Numbered from the stretch's first letter, positions 27,315-36,848 are shown. The stretch: 64,000 nucleotides of DNA from Rhodocyclaceae bacterium (GCA_016721505.1 JADKHX010000021.1:146781-210780); one strand, 5' to 3'. Numbers and translations are program-made. The notes: generated by a model from the letters alone, not told the origin.

Positions 27315-28841
27315 ATGCATCGGAAATTACTTTGTATCAGCCTCGCCTTAGTCCTCGGCCTGATCGCCAACGTCAGTTTTAGCCAGACAAACAAACGCCC
27401 GAATATTCTGATCATCATGGGTGACGATATTGGTGCCTGGAACATCAGCACCTACCATCAAGGCATGTCCGGTGGCACCACGCCGAACATCGACCGCATC
27501 GCCAACGAAGGCATGAAGTTCATGCATTATTACGGTGAGCAAAGCTGCACCGCAGGTCGTGCGGCGTTGATTACCGGCCAGCATCCTTTTCGCACCGGCC
27601 TTTTAACCGTTGGCTTGCCGGGAGCCAAAGTCGGCTTGCAAAAAGAAGACCCGACGATAGCCGAATTGCTCAAACCGCTGGGCTATGTCTCCGGCCAATT
27701 CGGCAAAAATCACTTGGGTGATCGCGATGAATACCTGCCCAACAATCACGGCTTCGATGAGTTCTTCGGCAACCTCTATCACTTGAATGCGGAAGAAGAA
27801 CCTGAGGATTTGGACTATCCGAAAGACCCCAATTTCCGCAAGAAATTTGGCCCACGTGGGGTACTTGATTGCACTGCCGACGGCGGCTGTAAAGACACCG
27901 GCCCGATGACCCGCAAACGGATGGAAACCGCCGACGACGAATTCGTTGGTCGCTCCTTGCAGTTCATCGAAAAGACCGTCAAGCAAGGCAAGCCCTTCTT
28001 CACTTGGGTGAACACCAGTCGCATGCATGTGTGGACCCGCCTTTCACCAAAATGGGAAGGCAAGACCGGTTATGGTCTATACGCCGATGGCATGGCCGAG
28101 CACGATAACGATGTCGGTCTGCTGCTAAAGAAACTCGACGATCTGAAAATCGCCGACAACACCATCGTCATCTACACCTCGGACAACGGCGCACAAACTT
28201 TCTCGTGGCCGGATGGTGGCACCATCCCCTGGCACGGCTCCAAAGGCACGACTTGGGAAGGCGGCTTTCGCGTTCCGGCGATGGTGCGCTGGCCGGGCAA
28301 AGTCAAAGCCGGCGGCATAGAAACCGGCATTTGGTCGCACATGGATTGGGCGCCGACGCTGCTTGCCGCCGCAGGGGTGCCAGACGTCAAAGAGCAATTG
28401 CTCAAGGGCTATGCGGTCGGCGACAAGTCATTCAAAGTACATTTGGACGGCTACAACCAACTCGACAATCTAATGGGCAAAGCGCCTAGCCATCGCGAAG
28501 AAATTTTTTACTTCAGTGACCAAAGCACGCTCAACGCCGTGCGTTGGAATGATTGGAAAATTCACTTCACCATCATGGAAGATTGGGTCAATGGAAAATC
28601 CAGCAAAGGTTGGCCGAAGGTAGTCAATCTGAAATCCGATCCCTTCGAGCGCGCGATTGATGAATCGCCGATGTACTTTCGCTGGTACGGCGACAAGCTG
28701 TGGCTTTTCGTGCCAATCCAACAGCGCGTTGGTGCATTCGTCGCCTCCTTCAAAGAGTTCCCAATGCGTCAGCCTTCGGCCTCGTTCAGTCTGGATTCGA
28801 TCACCCAGATGCTGAGTCGCGCAGCGGCCGCCGGCAAATAA
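27315..28841 (+). CDS. Secreted type I sulfatase (arylsulfatase), copy 1
   Basis: 508-residue sulfatase with signal peptide (cut near SFSQ-TNK). Metal ligands DD at residues 37-38, the formylglycine motif CTAGR with Cys78, the NHG and KNHLGD segments and TSDNGAQ are present. Cys78 would need a formylglycine-generating enzyme; none of that kind is in the window, since SenA only shares the fold. The start at 27315 has an ideal AAGGAGG site. Its mature part differs from the sulfatase at 50925-52451 in about four residues, while the signal peptides diverge. It likely removes sulfate from an ester outside the cytoplasm. The upstream gap 27112-27314 holds no visible gene. Confidence 0.93.
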   Translation: MHRKLLCISLALVLGLIANVSFSQTNKRPNILIIMGDDIGAWNISTYHQGMSGGTTPNIDRIANEGMKFMHYYGEQSCTAGRAALITGQHPFRTGLLTVGLPGAKVGLQKEDPTIAELLKPLGYVSGQFGKNHLGDRDEYLPNNHGFDEFFGNLYHLNAEEEPEDLDYPKDPNFRKKFGPRGVLDCTADGGCKDTGPMTRKRMETADDEFVGRSLQFIEKTVKQGKPFFTWVNTSRMHVWTRLSPKWEGKTGYGLYADGMAEHDNDVGLLLKKLDDLKIADNTIVIYTSDNGAQTFSWPDGGTIPWHGSKGTTWEGGFRVPAMVRWPGKVKAGGIETGIWSHMDWAPTLLAAAGVPDVKEQLLKGYAVGDKSFKVHLDGYNQLDNLMGKAPSHREEIFYFSDQSTLNAVRWNDWKIHFTIMEDWVNGKSSKGWPKVVNLKSDPFERAIDESPMYFRWYGDKLWLFVPIQQRVGAFVASFKEFPMRQPSASFSLDSITQMLSRAAAAGK

Positions 28842-28859
28842 TTATTTGGCCGATTAGCA

Positions 28860-28893
28860 ACGATGCAGTTCAGATTGCCAAACTGCATCGTTG
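28860..28893 (+). terminator. Hairpin after sulfatase 1
   Basis: Perfect 12-bp inverted repeat AACGATGCAGTT / AACTGCATCGTT with a ten-base loop, 18 bp after the stop codon. No T-run follows, so it may be a transcript-end or mRNA-stability hairpin instead of a classical intrinsic terminator. Confidence 0.5.
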
Positions 28894-28975
28894 TCAAACG
28901 CAAACGACCAACGACCGCTAATGATTCGCACCACACCGTGAATCAAATTGCAGCGGAACACAAGCAAGAATCATC

Positions 28976-29266
28976 TCAATCAACTTTTGCAGATTTTCTA
29001 GTAAGTAAATAGATTAGCGGGCCAAACGAACCAACGGCTAAGGTCGCGATGATCCACGGCCAAATGTTGCGACCGTTAGCTTTCGCATCGTGCCACATCC
29101 AAATCAGCACGAGCGTGAGCGAGATCAGCAAGTCACAGAAAATTTGGGTGCTGGCAAGACTCTGCAAAGGCGACATGAATATCCCAATGAAACCATGCGC
29201 GATGACAGCCTCGATGCTTAGGGCGCCAAATAAGATGAGTGTGACAACAATCAGTAGGCGTTGCAT
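28976..29266 (-). CDS. DUF2834-like small integral membrane protein
   Basis: 96-residue protein with three predicted membrane helices: residues 1-25, about 40-57 (LLISLTLVLIWMWHDA) and 70-90 (IIATLAVGSFGPLIYLLTRK). The pattern D..I..TLVLIWMWHDA...WPWIIATLAVGSFGPLIYL matches DUF2834-type proteins of unknown function. It is transcribed away from the XRE regulator, 107 bp off. A similar but decayed fragment appears at 12047-12298. Confidence 0.7.
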   Translation of the reverse strand: MQRLLIVVTLILFGALSIEAVIAHGFIGIFMSPLQSLASTQIFCDLLISLTLVLIWMWHDAKANGRNIWPWIIATLAVGSFGPLIYLLTRKSAKVD

Positions 29267-29373
29267 GTCGAGTCCTTAAAAGTTTTGGAGCCCTCAGTAT
29301 CTAGTTCATGCATCACTAACGCAATTACCTCGGAGGTAATCAAAATATCGTGCGGATGTGATTCAATTCGTAC

Positions 29374-30189
29374 ATGAATGTTCTGACCCACACATTGCCG
29401 ATTACCCTGCAACACGCGCGCAAAGCCCAGCGCTTGAGCCAGCTTGAACTTTCGCTACGGGTTGGCGTATCGCAGCGGCATGTGAGTTTTGTCGAAAGCG
29501 GTCGTGCCAAACCTAGTCGCGATTTATTAATGAACTGGCTGCAAGAATTGGACGCACCGCTAATCGTACGTAATGCCGCCATGCTGCAGGCGGGCTATGC
29601 GCCGGTCTACAGCGCCACCCCGCTCAATCACCCGGCACTGGCACAAGCCAATCAAGCGATGATTGCGCTGCTACAAGCCCACGACCCGATGCCGGCATTT
29701 GTGCTTGATGCGCAGTGGAATCTGCTGCACTTCAACCAAGGCGGTGGGTGGCTCGCCGCAACCTTGATGCCTTGGGCTGCCGATTTGCCACCGGGTACAC
29801 CGATGAACATGCTAGACCTGCTAACTCACCCTGAAGGGCTAAGTAAGCAAATGCTGAATCTGGCAGAGGTCGGACCAGCCTTGCTGGCACACCTGCGTGA
29901 TGATGCTTCAGTAGTACCGGCACTAACGCCAAAAGTTGAAGCATTCGCCATGATGTTGCGGACCCGAATCGGAGCACCAGCATTGCACGCTGGCTGGCCA
30001 AGGCAAACCGCGCCAGTGCTGACCACGCGCTTCGCAACTGCGTATGGAGAACTTGCCTTCTTTAGCATGTTCACCACTTTTGGTACACCGCAAGACATCA
30101 CCCTCGCCTCGTTACGAGTCGAGCACATGTTCGCCGCAGACGATGCAACCCGCGCAGTGGTCAAAGCGCAGGTCTTGCCGGTTAATTAA
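29374..30189 (+). CDS. XRE-family regulator with MmyB-like ligand-binding domain
   Basis: 271-residue transcription factor. Residues 8-65 form a Cro/CI helix-turn-helix (ARKAQRLSQLELSLRVGVSQRHVSFVESGRAKPS without a break), followed by the MmyB-like PAS-type domain starting near MPAFVLDAQWNLLHFN, which in a solved homologue binds a fatty-acid-like ligand. The C-terminus FFSMFTTFGTPQDITLASLRVEHMFA is typical. It probably controls the divergent small membrane protein or itself. Confidence 0.9.
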   Translation: MNVLTHTLPITLQHARKAQRLSQLELSLRVGVSQRHVSFVESGRAKPSRDLLMNWLQELDAPLIVRNAAMLQAGYAPVYSATPLNHPALAQANQAMIALLQAHDPMPAFVLDAQWNLLHFNQGGGWLAATLMPWAADLPPGTPMNMLDLLTHPEGLSKQMLNLAEVGPALLAHLRDDASVVPALTPKVEAFAMMLRTRIGAPALHAGWPRQTAPVLTTRFATAYGELAFFSMFTTFGTPQDITLASLRVEHMFAADDATRAVVKAQVLPVN

Positions 30190-30228
30190 TTCGAACGTTC
30201 AGGTCTCACAAAAAGCGATCGCGCGCAA

Positions 30229-30600
30229 TTACGGCGCACAAACCGCTTTCAGGCCGTTGAAGCCAGCCGTCTCAGGCGCGATGTCTCGCCATTCACTGGT
30301 CTTATAGAACGAGAATAACTTTTTTCCACCGGCCATTGTTTCCGGGAAACTAGCCGCCGCGACAATTCTCACTCGTTCGTTATTGCAATCGTATTCCCAG
30401 CTTATCCGCGTCGATTTCACGCCATCCTCACTACGTTTTTTCTCGTCGTGAAGCTGGGAAACCGTGCGCAGATTCCCGTCCTTGCGGACAGTGCTTAGAT
30501 CGATATATACGATAGTTTCGTCGTTTTCACTAATCTTGACCCAACCAGCGCTAGCGGCACCGGCTGCGAACACGAGACAGACAAACAAGAGTTTTTTCAT
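30229..30600 (-). CDS. Secreted small protein, surface-adhesin E-like
   Basis: 123-residue product with a signal peptide (MKKLLFVCLVFAAGAASA) and a mature part beginning GWVKISENDETIVYIDLSTVRKDGNLR, as in the Haemophilus adhesin-E-like domain, with two Cys that could pair. The frame opens at 30627, but the ATG at 30600 starts the signal peptide. It is a tandem paralogue of the next gene (30647-31018). Function in this organism is unknown. Confidence 0.75.
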   Translation of the reverse strand: MKKLLFVCLVFAAGAASAGWVKISENDETIVYIDLSTVRKDGNLRTVSQLHDEKKRSEDGVKSTRISWEYDCNNERVRIVAAASFPETMAGGKKLFSFYKTSEWRDIAPETAGFNGLKAVCAP

Positions 30601-30646
30601 GGGTTGATCTGGGTAAGAACTGCACAATTTTCATCGACACTTTTGA

Positions 30647-31018
30647 CTAATCTGCACATACTTTTTTCAGGATATCGTCGCCAAGTGTATTGGGACGGAT
30701 ATCGCTCCACGGCGAGGGTTCAGTGGTGCTGACCAGTATATTGCCGCTCGCCATCGAGTCGGAATGAGTGGTTGCTGATAGAAAACGTTTACGCGCCTCT
30801 TTGCAGTCGTACTCCTCACGATAGCGACGGGACAATTCACCATCCCGGTCGCGTAGTTTCAAATCCTGAACCCCCCAGACCTTACGAATGTCCCCATCCT
30901 TGCGTATGGTGTTCGGGTCAATATAAAAGTTATTGCCCTCTGCCTCACCGACATTTACCCATTGAGCAAAAGCTGAGTTGCTGGCTAACAAGCAACAAAT
31001 CAAAAATAATTTCTTCAC
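30647..31018 (-). CDS. Secreted small protein, surface-adhesin E-like, tandem paralogue
   Basis: 123-residue secreted protein from a GTG at 31018, with signal peptide KKLFLICCLLASNSAFA and mature QWVNVGEAEGNNFYIDPNTIRKDGD..., the same plan as its neighbour 46 bp downstream. GAGG lies eight bases before the GTG. The frame stays open to 31237, but that extension is translated repeat DNA (copy A of the upstream element) with no ribosome site, so I exclude it. Confidence 0.72.
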   Translation of the reverse strand: MKKLFLICCLLASNSAFAQWVNVGEAEGNNFYIDPNTIRKDGDIRKVWGVQDLKLRDRDGELSRRYREEYDCKEARKRFLSATTHSDSMASGNILVSTTEPSPWSDIRPNTLGDDILKKVCAD

Positions 31019-31037
31019 GACAGTGACCTCAATTGTT

Positions 31038-31260
31038 AGCGTGAAATACGCGTTTAGAAGCGCCCCGTGATCGTCGAGCGAAGCGAGCAAAACGTCACCC
31101 TCGCCCGGGGTGGAGCAGGGACTTCGCGGCGCATGCGCCGCGCCTGCGCAACGGCACAGGCATGGATGCCTGTGCGCCCTGCAAGGGAGGGCCGGGGAGT
31201 GGGGGCGATTGATTTTACTTTTGCATCGTTTCATCATCGGGGGTGCAGGCGGTGCGCATG
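31038..31260 (-). repeat. Upstream repeat element, copy A
   Basis: About 220 bp just before the start of the adhesin-E-like gene. It has the AGCGTGAAATACG end next to the SD, a CGAGCGAAGCGAGC box, a central block bounded by GGTGGAGCAGGG and CCCTGCAAGGGAGGG, two internal hairpins (GGCGCATGCGCC and GCACAGGC/GCCTGTGC), then GGGGAGTGGGGGCGA and a T-rich tail. The rest of 31019-31399 holds no gene. Confidence 0.75.
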
Positions 31261-31399
31261 AAAGTTAGGCTGACCCAAATGATAGCGCGAGCGCAACAGC
31301 AAGGTGTTGCAGTCAGTCTAGGTTTGTAAGAAGTTGCTAGCCCAACAATATGCACCACGCCAATTGACCGAGACCTGCAGGTCATGGATACTCAGCACC

Positions 31400-33838
31400 A
31401 TGCCTTTGAATCAACGAACCAAGCACGCAATATTTGCATTCCTGACGCTTTTGATGAGTCAGGTTTCATTGGCGTTTTCAGAACCAGACCTTGTTTCGAT
31501 ACAGAGCGAGACAACGTGGCAACGCGTGAACGGCTATACGGTGACGCTTTACGATCCCACCAACAAGCTACAAATCGATGATGTCACGCAAGCCAGCGCG
31601 CGTGACAAGTTTGACTCGATGCCATTGGATTTTATCGACGCGGGGACGTATTGGATTCATCTGCGGGTGCACAACCACGAAGACAAAGCCGTGGTGCGTT
31701 GGATGGACACAAACAATCGCTTCTTGCCGGAGGTCGAAGTATTTAGCCCACAGCCCGATGGTCAGTATCAACGCCAACTCGCCAGCGCAAGCAAGAGCTT
31801 TAATAGTCGTCCACTTCCGTTCGCCAATTTTGTCTTTCAGCTAGATATTCCAGCGCTTCAAACTGTAGACATCTACATTCGAGCGAATACGCTTGGCATA
31901 CTCCGACACTCGCTTGAACTCAACCTGTGGGAACCCGAAGCCTATAGAACCCACATCCGTAATGTTGAAGTCCAGTGGTTTTTCTTCCTTGGCATGTCGA
32001 TCGGTTTAGCGCTATTCAACTTGTTTCTTTATTTCTCCATTCGAGATTCCAGTTATCTACTTTATTTTGGCGTGGTGTTAGCTCAACTTTGGCGAACCAG
32101 TGATAACGGTGTTGCCTATGAGTATTTTTGGCCAAATTCGCCATTTTTTGAACAAGTCTTATCGCGTGGCCTATCGATTATCGCGGTGATGACACTCACA
32201 CATTTCTTTGTCTGTCGCTTTATCGAATTACCGCGCTTACGTCCGCTTCAATTTCGCCGACTCACTACTGGCTTGTTGGTTATTTGTCTGCTGGTGATTT
32301 TCCTCATCAGTGGTGCGCGCCTAAATGACGTTCTACCACTTAGCGCGTTTCACGTAAGTCAAAGACTTTTTGTGCTGATTGTGGTCGCCTATTGCCTTTC
32401 TATACTGGCAATTTTGGTCAAATGGACATGGAGCGGTAACAAGCGGGCGAAAGCTTTGCTGACTGCATTTTCGCCGCTACTCATTTTGACCGGCCTTATC
32501 GTACCCGGCCTCTACTTTCTTAAAATCAGCTTCAATTGGACTATCCCGCCAACCATGCTTGGATCGGGACTGACCATGATATTGATGGCCATTGCACTGG
32601 CCGATCGCTTTGAAGAGGCTCGACAGGCTAAAGAGACCGCGCAGCGCGAGCTAGTGGATGGTTTGCACTCCAAAGAACGCGAACTTGAAGCACGGGTTGT
32701 GCAGCGCACCGAAGATTTATCGCAGGCAAGTCTGGCATTTCAATCTGTTCTTGAAAACGCACAGGACGCAGTGGTACTCACCGATCAAGACGGACGGATA
32801 ACCAATTGGAATCGTGAAGCAGAATCGACCTTTGGCTGGACCAAAGCAGAGGCCATCGGTAGCAATCTCGCGCAACTCATATTTCCGCCACACATCCATT
32901 ACCAAATTGCTAGCGTTTTGGCGCGCCACCAATCCAACCAACGCGATTCTGCGCGCAGAGAAAGCATTGCAGTTCGCCACGACGGTACCGAATTCCCAAT
33001 CGAGCTTTCCTCGACACTGATCAATGTCGGTGGCAACCGCGAATTCAGCTTTTTTATTCGCGATATTACACAGCGGCGGAAGGCTGACACGGAAATTGCC
33101 GAATCACTAGCCAAGCAAAGTGAACTTGCAGACTTGAAGTCACGCTTTGTCGCCATGGCATCCCACGAATTCAGAACACCGTTGGCGACGATTTTGTCTT
33201 CGTCGGAACTCCTCAGCAACTACAGTGACCGCCTTAACGACGCAGAACGCAAGCGACACTTTAGCAAGGTCGATGGCGCCGTCCATCACATGTCGAGCAT
33301 GCTTGAAGATGTCTTGTTGATCGGCAAGAGCGACGCCGGTTTGCCACAGTTTCACCCCGCGCCACTTGACCTTAGAGCGTTGTGCGAAACAATAGTCGCG
33401 GAAGTTGGTTTGGGTCGCTTAAACGAAGAGAAAAACAAGCACTCGATAGTATTACGCATGACAGAAAACTCCATCGACGCAGCATTTGACGAGCGCTGGT
33501 TGCGACATTTATTCACCAACCTGCTATCAAACGCCATCCGCTATTCGCCGGACGGCGGCGCCATATTTTTTGACGTGTTTGTTCGTGCAAACGAAGTCGA
33601 ATTTCAAGTCGCCGACAAAGGAATTGGACTACCGGAAAAGGATTTATCGCGCTTGTTCGAACCGTTTTTCCGCGCCAGCAACACCGGGAAAATATCCGGC
33701 ACTGGATTAGGGCTGTCAATCGCCAAACGGGCGACCGAACTTCACTCGGGTCAGATCAGCGTTGTATCAACGATGGGTGTCGGCACAACGATTACGGTAG
33801 TTCTACCGCTGAATTACCCACCCAAAAACAGCGATTAG
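31400..33838 (+). CDS. Membrane sensor histidine kinase (7TMR-DISM, PAS, HisKA, HATPase)
   Basis: 812-residue hybrid-free sensor kinase. It has a signal peptide (MPLNQRTKHAIFAFLTLLMSQ), a periplasmic 7TMR-DISM extracellular domain (about 35-190) with the WIHLRVHN strand, seven membrane helices (about 195-400), a coiled linker (EELEAR region), a PAS domain (about 455-580), a HisKA box MASHEFRTPLATIL, and HATPase motifs NAIRYSPDGG, DKGIGL and GTGLGLSI. The frame extends to a TTG at 31334; I prefer the ATG at 31400. A response regulator gene converges on it with 7 bp between the stops. The periplasmic ligand is unknown. Confidence 0.93.
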   Translation: MPLNQRTKHAIFAFLTLLMSQVSLAFSEPDLVSIQSETTWQRVNGYTVTLYDPTNKLQIDDVTQASARDKFDSMPLDFIDAGTYWIHLRVHNHEDKAVVRWMDTNNRFLPEVEVFSPQPDGQYQRQLASASKSFNSRPLPFANFVFQLDIPALQTVDIYIRANTLGILRHSLELNLWEPEAYRTHIRNVEVQWFFFLGMSIGLALFNLFLYFSIRDSSYLLYFGVVLAQLWRTSDNGVAYEYFWPNSPFFEQVLSRGLSIIAVMTLTHFFVCRFIELPRLRPLQFRRLTTGLLVICLLVIFLISGARLNDVLPLSAFHVSQRLFVLIVVAYCLSILAILVKWTWSGNKRAKALLTAFSPLLILTGLIVPGLYFLKISFNWTIPPTMLGSGLTMILMAIALADRFEEARQAKETAQRELVDGLHSKERELEARVVQRTEDLSQASLAFQSVLENAQDAVVLTDQDGRITNWNREAESTFGWTKAEAIGSNLAQLIFPPHIHYQIASVLARHQSNQRDSARRESIAVRHDGTEFPIELSSTLINVGGNREFSFFIRDITQRRKADTEIAESLAKQSELADLKSRFVAMASHEFRTPLATILSSSELLSNYSDRLNDAERKRHFSKVDGAVHHMSSMLEDVLLIGKSDAGLPQFHPAPLDLRALCETIVAEVGLGRLNEEKNKHSIVLRMTENSIDAAFDERWLRHLFTNLLSNAIRYSPDGGAIFFDVFVRANEVEFQVADKGIGLPEKDLSRLFEPFFRASNTGKISGTGLGLSIAKRATELHSGQISVVSTMGVGTTITVVLPLNYPPKNSD

Positions 33839-33845
33839 ATTTGTA

Positions 33846-34235
33846 TCAGGAACCGCGTCCAATCGCCAGTCTTTGCGTCACTACCTCACCCAAGACAGCC
33901 AAACTGAAAGGCTTGGTAATGTATTCATTTGCCCCAAGCTTGAATCCGACAGTCGAATCCGAAGGCACTGCGCTTGCGGTGAGAAATACAAATGGAACGC
34001 TAGAAGTGGTCGGTTCGGCACGCAACCGCGCCAGCACGCCGAAGCCATCCACGCCGGGCATCATTAAATCGCATAGCACCAGATCAGGTGGCGAGCGTAA
34101 AGCCTCGGCAATGCCTGCCGCGCCGTTATCCGCCTCGTTCACGCGGTGGCCTTCGAGCCGTAAAAACTGAGCTACGTTTTCACGCACGGACTGCTCATCA
34201 TCAATCACTAATATTGTTGTTTTCTTTGTACGCAT
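33846..34235 (-). CDS. Single-domain response regulator (CheY-like)
   Basis: 129-residue receiver without output domain. Acidic pair in LVIDDEQ, phosphoacceptor Asp in LVLCDLMMPGVDG, Thr in FLTASA and Lys in YITKPFS are present. Start taken at the ATG 34235; the frame is open to a TTG at 34268. It converges with the upstream-located kinase, and is probably its partner, acting through protein contacts. The 245-bp gap to the SelD fusion gene would hold both divergent promoters. Confidence 0.9.
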   Translation of the reverse strand: MRTKKTTILVIDDEQSVRENVAQFLRLEGHRVNEADNGAAGIAEALRSPPDLVLCDLMMPGVDGFGVLARLRAEPTTSSVPFVFLTASAVPSDSTVGFKLGANEYITKPFSLAVLGEVVTQRLAIGRGS

Positions 34236-34480
34236 GGTTAGCTTTTTGTCATCACCAGAGGCTTCCAATGATACTGCTCAATTTTCTCGCTGTGGCGGCA
34301 TCGGCCGACTACAAAGCAAGCGATGCATTTTTGATACGGCTTTTCTCACTGCGCTTTGATCCTATCCATAGGCAAGCAGGGCAAGTGATTTGGTAGCATG
34401 GAACATGGTGCCGGCAAAGCACACGTTTCACGATTCACAACAAATCGGCACAATTGTTCGCCGTAAAAACACAGACAAAC

Positions 34481-36772
34481 ATGCAGACCACAGAACAAAC
34501 CATCCTTCGCGACATCGTGCTTATCGGCGGTGGTCACAGCCATGTCGGCGTGTTGCGGATGTTCGCTATGAAGCCGTTGCCGGGGGTGCGTTTGACAGTG
34601 ATTTGTACGGATACTGACACGCCCTATTCGGGAATGTTGCCGGGGTATATCGCGGGGCATTATTCGTTTGACGATGTGCATATTGATCTGCGCCGTCTCG
34701 CGCAGTTTGCCGGCGCACGTTACTTCCGTGACGAAGTTATCGGGATTGATCGAGTGAATCGTCAAGTGATTTGTCGGACGCGGCCGAATGTGGCGTATGA
34801 CGTTTTGACTATAAATATCGGCTCGGCACCGCTGCTTGCCGAGGTCGCTGGCGCTGCCGAATTTGCGGTGCCGGTGAAGCCGATTCGGCGTTTTAACGAA
34901 CGCTGGTTGGCGCTGCTGGAACGGGTTTGTAAGCATGTGAGTCGCACCACGATTGCCGTGGTGGGTGCCGGTGCCGGTGGTGTGGAATTGATGTTGGCGA
35001 TGCAGTTTCGGCTACAAAATGAACTTAAATCATTGGGACGCAATCCCGATGAATTGTCGTTCCATTTATTCTCAAGTGAAGCGACGATTTTGCCCACTCA
35101 CAACACGCACGTGCGTGCCACATTCGAGGCGACTTTGCTAGCCCGCGGTGTCGTGATTCATTGCAATGCAAAAGTCACGCAGCTTGATGCGGGCACCTTG
35201 CACACCGCTAATGGAGAGCACATTGCGGCGGATGAAATAGTTTGGGTGACGCAGGCGGGTGGTGCTGCGTGGCTGGCAGATACCGGGCTGGCGCTCGATG
35301 ACAAGGGATTTATTCGGGTGCTCGATACTTTGCAATCTGAAACCGATCCGCTGATTTTTGCGGCGGGCGATTGCGCGGCGATGATCAATTTCCCATTGGA
35401 AAAAGCTGGCGTATTTGCAGTACGAATGGGGCCGCCCTTGGCAGAAAATTTGCGCCGCAGCCTGTTGGCGCAACCGCTTATCCCGTATCGCCCGCAGTCG
35501 CGTTGGCTGGCACTAATCTCAACCGGTGACCAACACGCCATCGCTTCGCGCGGCGCTATTTTCGCGCGCGGGAATTGGGTTTGGCGCTGGAAGGACTGGA
35601 TAGATCAACGCTTCATGCGCAAGTTCAGCGAGTTTCCGGCGATGGATGACAAACTCATTTCAGCGCCGCTGCATAACGCGCAAGACGCAATTCCGCTCGA
35701 TGCGCACGAGCAGACGCAAGCGATTTCGGCGATTGCCATGCGCTGCGGCGGTTGCGGCGCGAAGGTCGGCGCAAGCGTGCTTTCGCGCGCGCTGGCCAAC
35801 GTGCATCCTATCGAGCGCGACAACGTTTTGATCGGGCTGCATGCGCCGGACGATGCGGCGGTTGTGCGCGTGCCAAAAGGCATGGCGATGGTGCATAGCG
35901 TAGATTTTTTTCGCGCGTTTATCGACGACCCTTATGTTTTCGGCAAGATCGCCGCGAACCACGCACTCGGCGATATTTTTGCGATGGGTGGCGAGGCGCA
36001 ATCGGCCACTGCAATCGCCACCGTGCCGCCGGGCTTAGAAGCCAAAGTTGAGGACACCGTTTTCCAAATGATGTCCGGCGCCGTGTCAGTGCTTAACGAT
36101 GCCGGTTGCGCGCTGGTGGGCGGTCACACCGGCGAAGGCAAAGAGTTGGCGCTGGGCTTTGCGATCAACGGCCTCATCGGCGAACAACTCGACGGCGTGA
36201 TGCGCAAAGGCGGCATGCAGGCAGGCGATGTACTAATTTTGACCAAGCCGATTGGCACCGGCACACTATTCGCCGCGCATATGCGCAATCAGGCACGTGG
36301 GCGTTGGATCGATGCGGCGCTGGCTTCGATGCAAGTTTCAAATCGCGCCGCGGTGCCCTGCTTGATCGCCCACGGCGCAACGGCTTGCACCGATCTCACC
36401 GGCTTTGGATTGCTCGGCCATTTGGTAGAAATGACGCGACCATCGGGTGTCGATGCACAGATAAATTTATCGGCACTACCACTGCTGGCCGGCGCGGTGG
36501 AATGCGTGGCGGCAGGCATCGTAAGTTCATTGCAAACCGCCAACGTGCGCCTGCGCCGCGCCTTGCAGAACCAAGAAACCTTCGTCAATCACCCTCGCTA
36601 CGCGCTACTGTTCGATCCGCAAACCGCAGGCGGTTTGCTAGCGAGCGTGCCCGCCGATCAGGTTGATGCATGCGTCACTGAATTGCGAGAGCTAGGATAT
36701 TTGCATGCGGCCATCATCGGGAAAATATTGCCGCAGGGTGATGATTTGGCACCGATTACGTTATCTGCCTGA
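34481..36772 (+). CDS. selD: Fused FAD/NAD(P) oxidoreductase and selenide, water dikinase (selenophosphate synthetase)
   Basis: 763-residue two-domain protein. Residues 1 to about 370 form an NDH-2-like pyridine nucleotide-disulfide oxidoreductase: LIGGGHSHVGVLR FAD loop, VVGAGAGGVEL NAD loop and FAAGDCAAM. Residues from about 405 are SelD, which makes selenophosphate from selenide and ATP: MRCGGCGAKVGASVL (the Cys/Gly-rich catalytic loop), DDAAVVRVP, HSVDFFRAF, FGKIAANHALGDIFAMGG and GGHTGEGKEL. The oxidoreductase half may supply reduced selenium, but this is inference. Start chosen at the ATG 34481, not the TTG at 34454. It is the first gene of the selenium locus. No selA, selB or tRNA-Sec is seen in the window, so selenophosphate may serve SenB. 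Confidence 0.93.
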   Translation: MQTTEQTILRDIVLIGGGHSHVGVLRMFAMKPLPGVRLTVICTDTDTPYSGMLPGYIAGHYSFDDVHIDLRRLAQFAGARYFRDEVIGIDRVNRQVICRTRPNVAYDVLTINIGSAPLLAEVAGAAEFAVPVKPIRRFNERWLALLERVCKHVSRTTIAVVGAGAGGVELMLAMQFRLQNELKSLGRNPDELSFHLFSSEATILPTHNTHVRATFEATLLARGVVIHCNAKVTQLDAGTLHTANGEHIAADEIVWVTQAGGAAWLADTGLALDDKGFIRVLDTLQSETDPLIFAAGDCAAMINFPLEKAGVFAVRMGPPLAENLRRSLLAQPLIPYRPQSRWLALISTGDQHAIASRGAIFARGNWVWRWKDWIDQRFMRKFSEFPAMDDKLISAPLHNAQDAIPLDAHEQTQAISAIAMRCGGCGAKVGASVLSRALANVHPIERDNVLIGLHAPDDAAVVRVPKGMAMVHSVDFFRAFIDDPYVFGKIAANHALGDIFAMGGEAQSATAIATVPPGLEAKVEDTVFQMMSGAVSVLNDAGCALVGGHTGEGKELALGFAINGLIGEQLDGVMRKGGMQAGDVLILTKPIGTGTLFAAHMRNQARGRWIDAALASMQVSNRAAVPCLIAHGATACTDLTGFGLLGHLVEMTRPSGVDAQINLSALPLLAGAVECVAAGIVSSLQTANVRLRRALQNQETFVNHPRYALLFDPQTAGGLLASVPADQVDACVTELRELGYLHAAIIGKILPQGDDLAPITLSA

Positions 36773-36788
36773 GTGAGGAGCTAAATTG

Positions 36789-36815
36789 ACGGCGTGTTAC
36801 CAGCACCAACTGGCA
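36789..36815 (+). repeat. REP-like palindrome, plus orientation
   Basis: ACGGCGTGTTA followed by CCAGCACCAACTGGCAA, 16 bp after the selD stop. It is followed after 12 bp by the separate GGTCTGTCCC motif. Confidence 0.8.
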
Positions 36816-36827
36816 AGATTTGGGGTG

Positions 36828-36848
36828 AAACCGTGGTCTGTCCCTATT
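36828..36848 (+). repeat. RAYT-associated motif, copy 1
   Basis: AAACCGTGGTCTGTCCC followed by TATT. Close copies lie at 61725-61747, 62427-62448 and 63252-63273 near the RAYT gene. Such motifs are commonly seen beside IS200-like Y1 transposase genes. Confidence 0.65.

Noticed and set aside
31019..31237. Upstream extension of the adhesin-E-like frame
   Set aside because: It translates repeat DNA and precedes a clear signal peptide that has its own GTG and SD.
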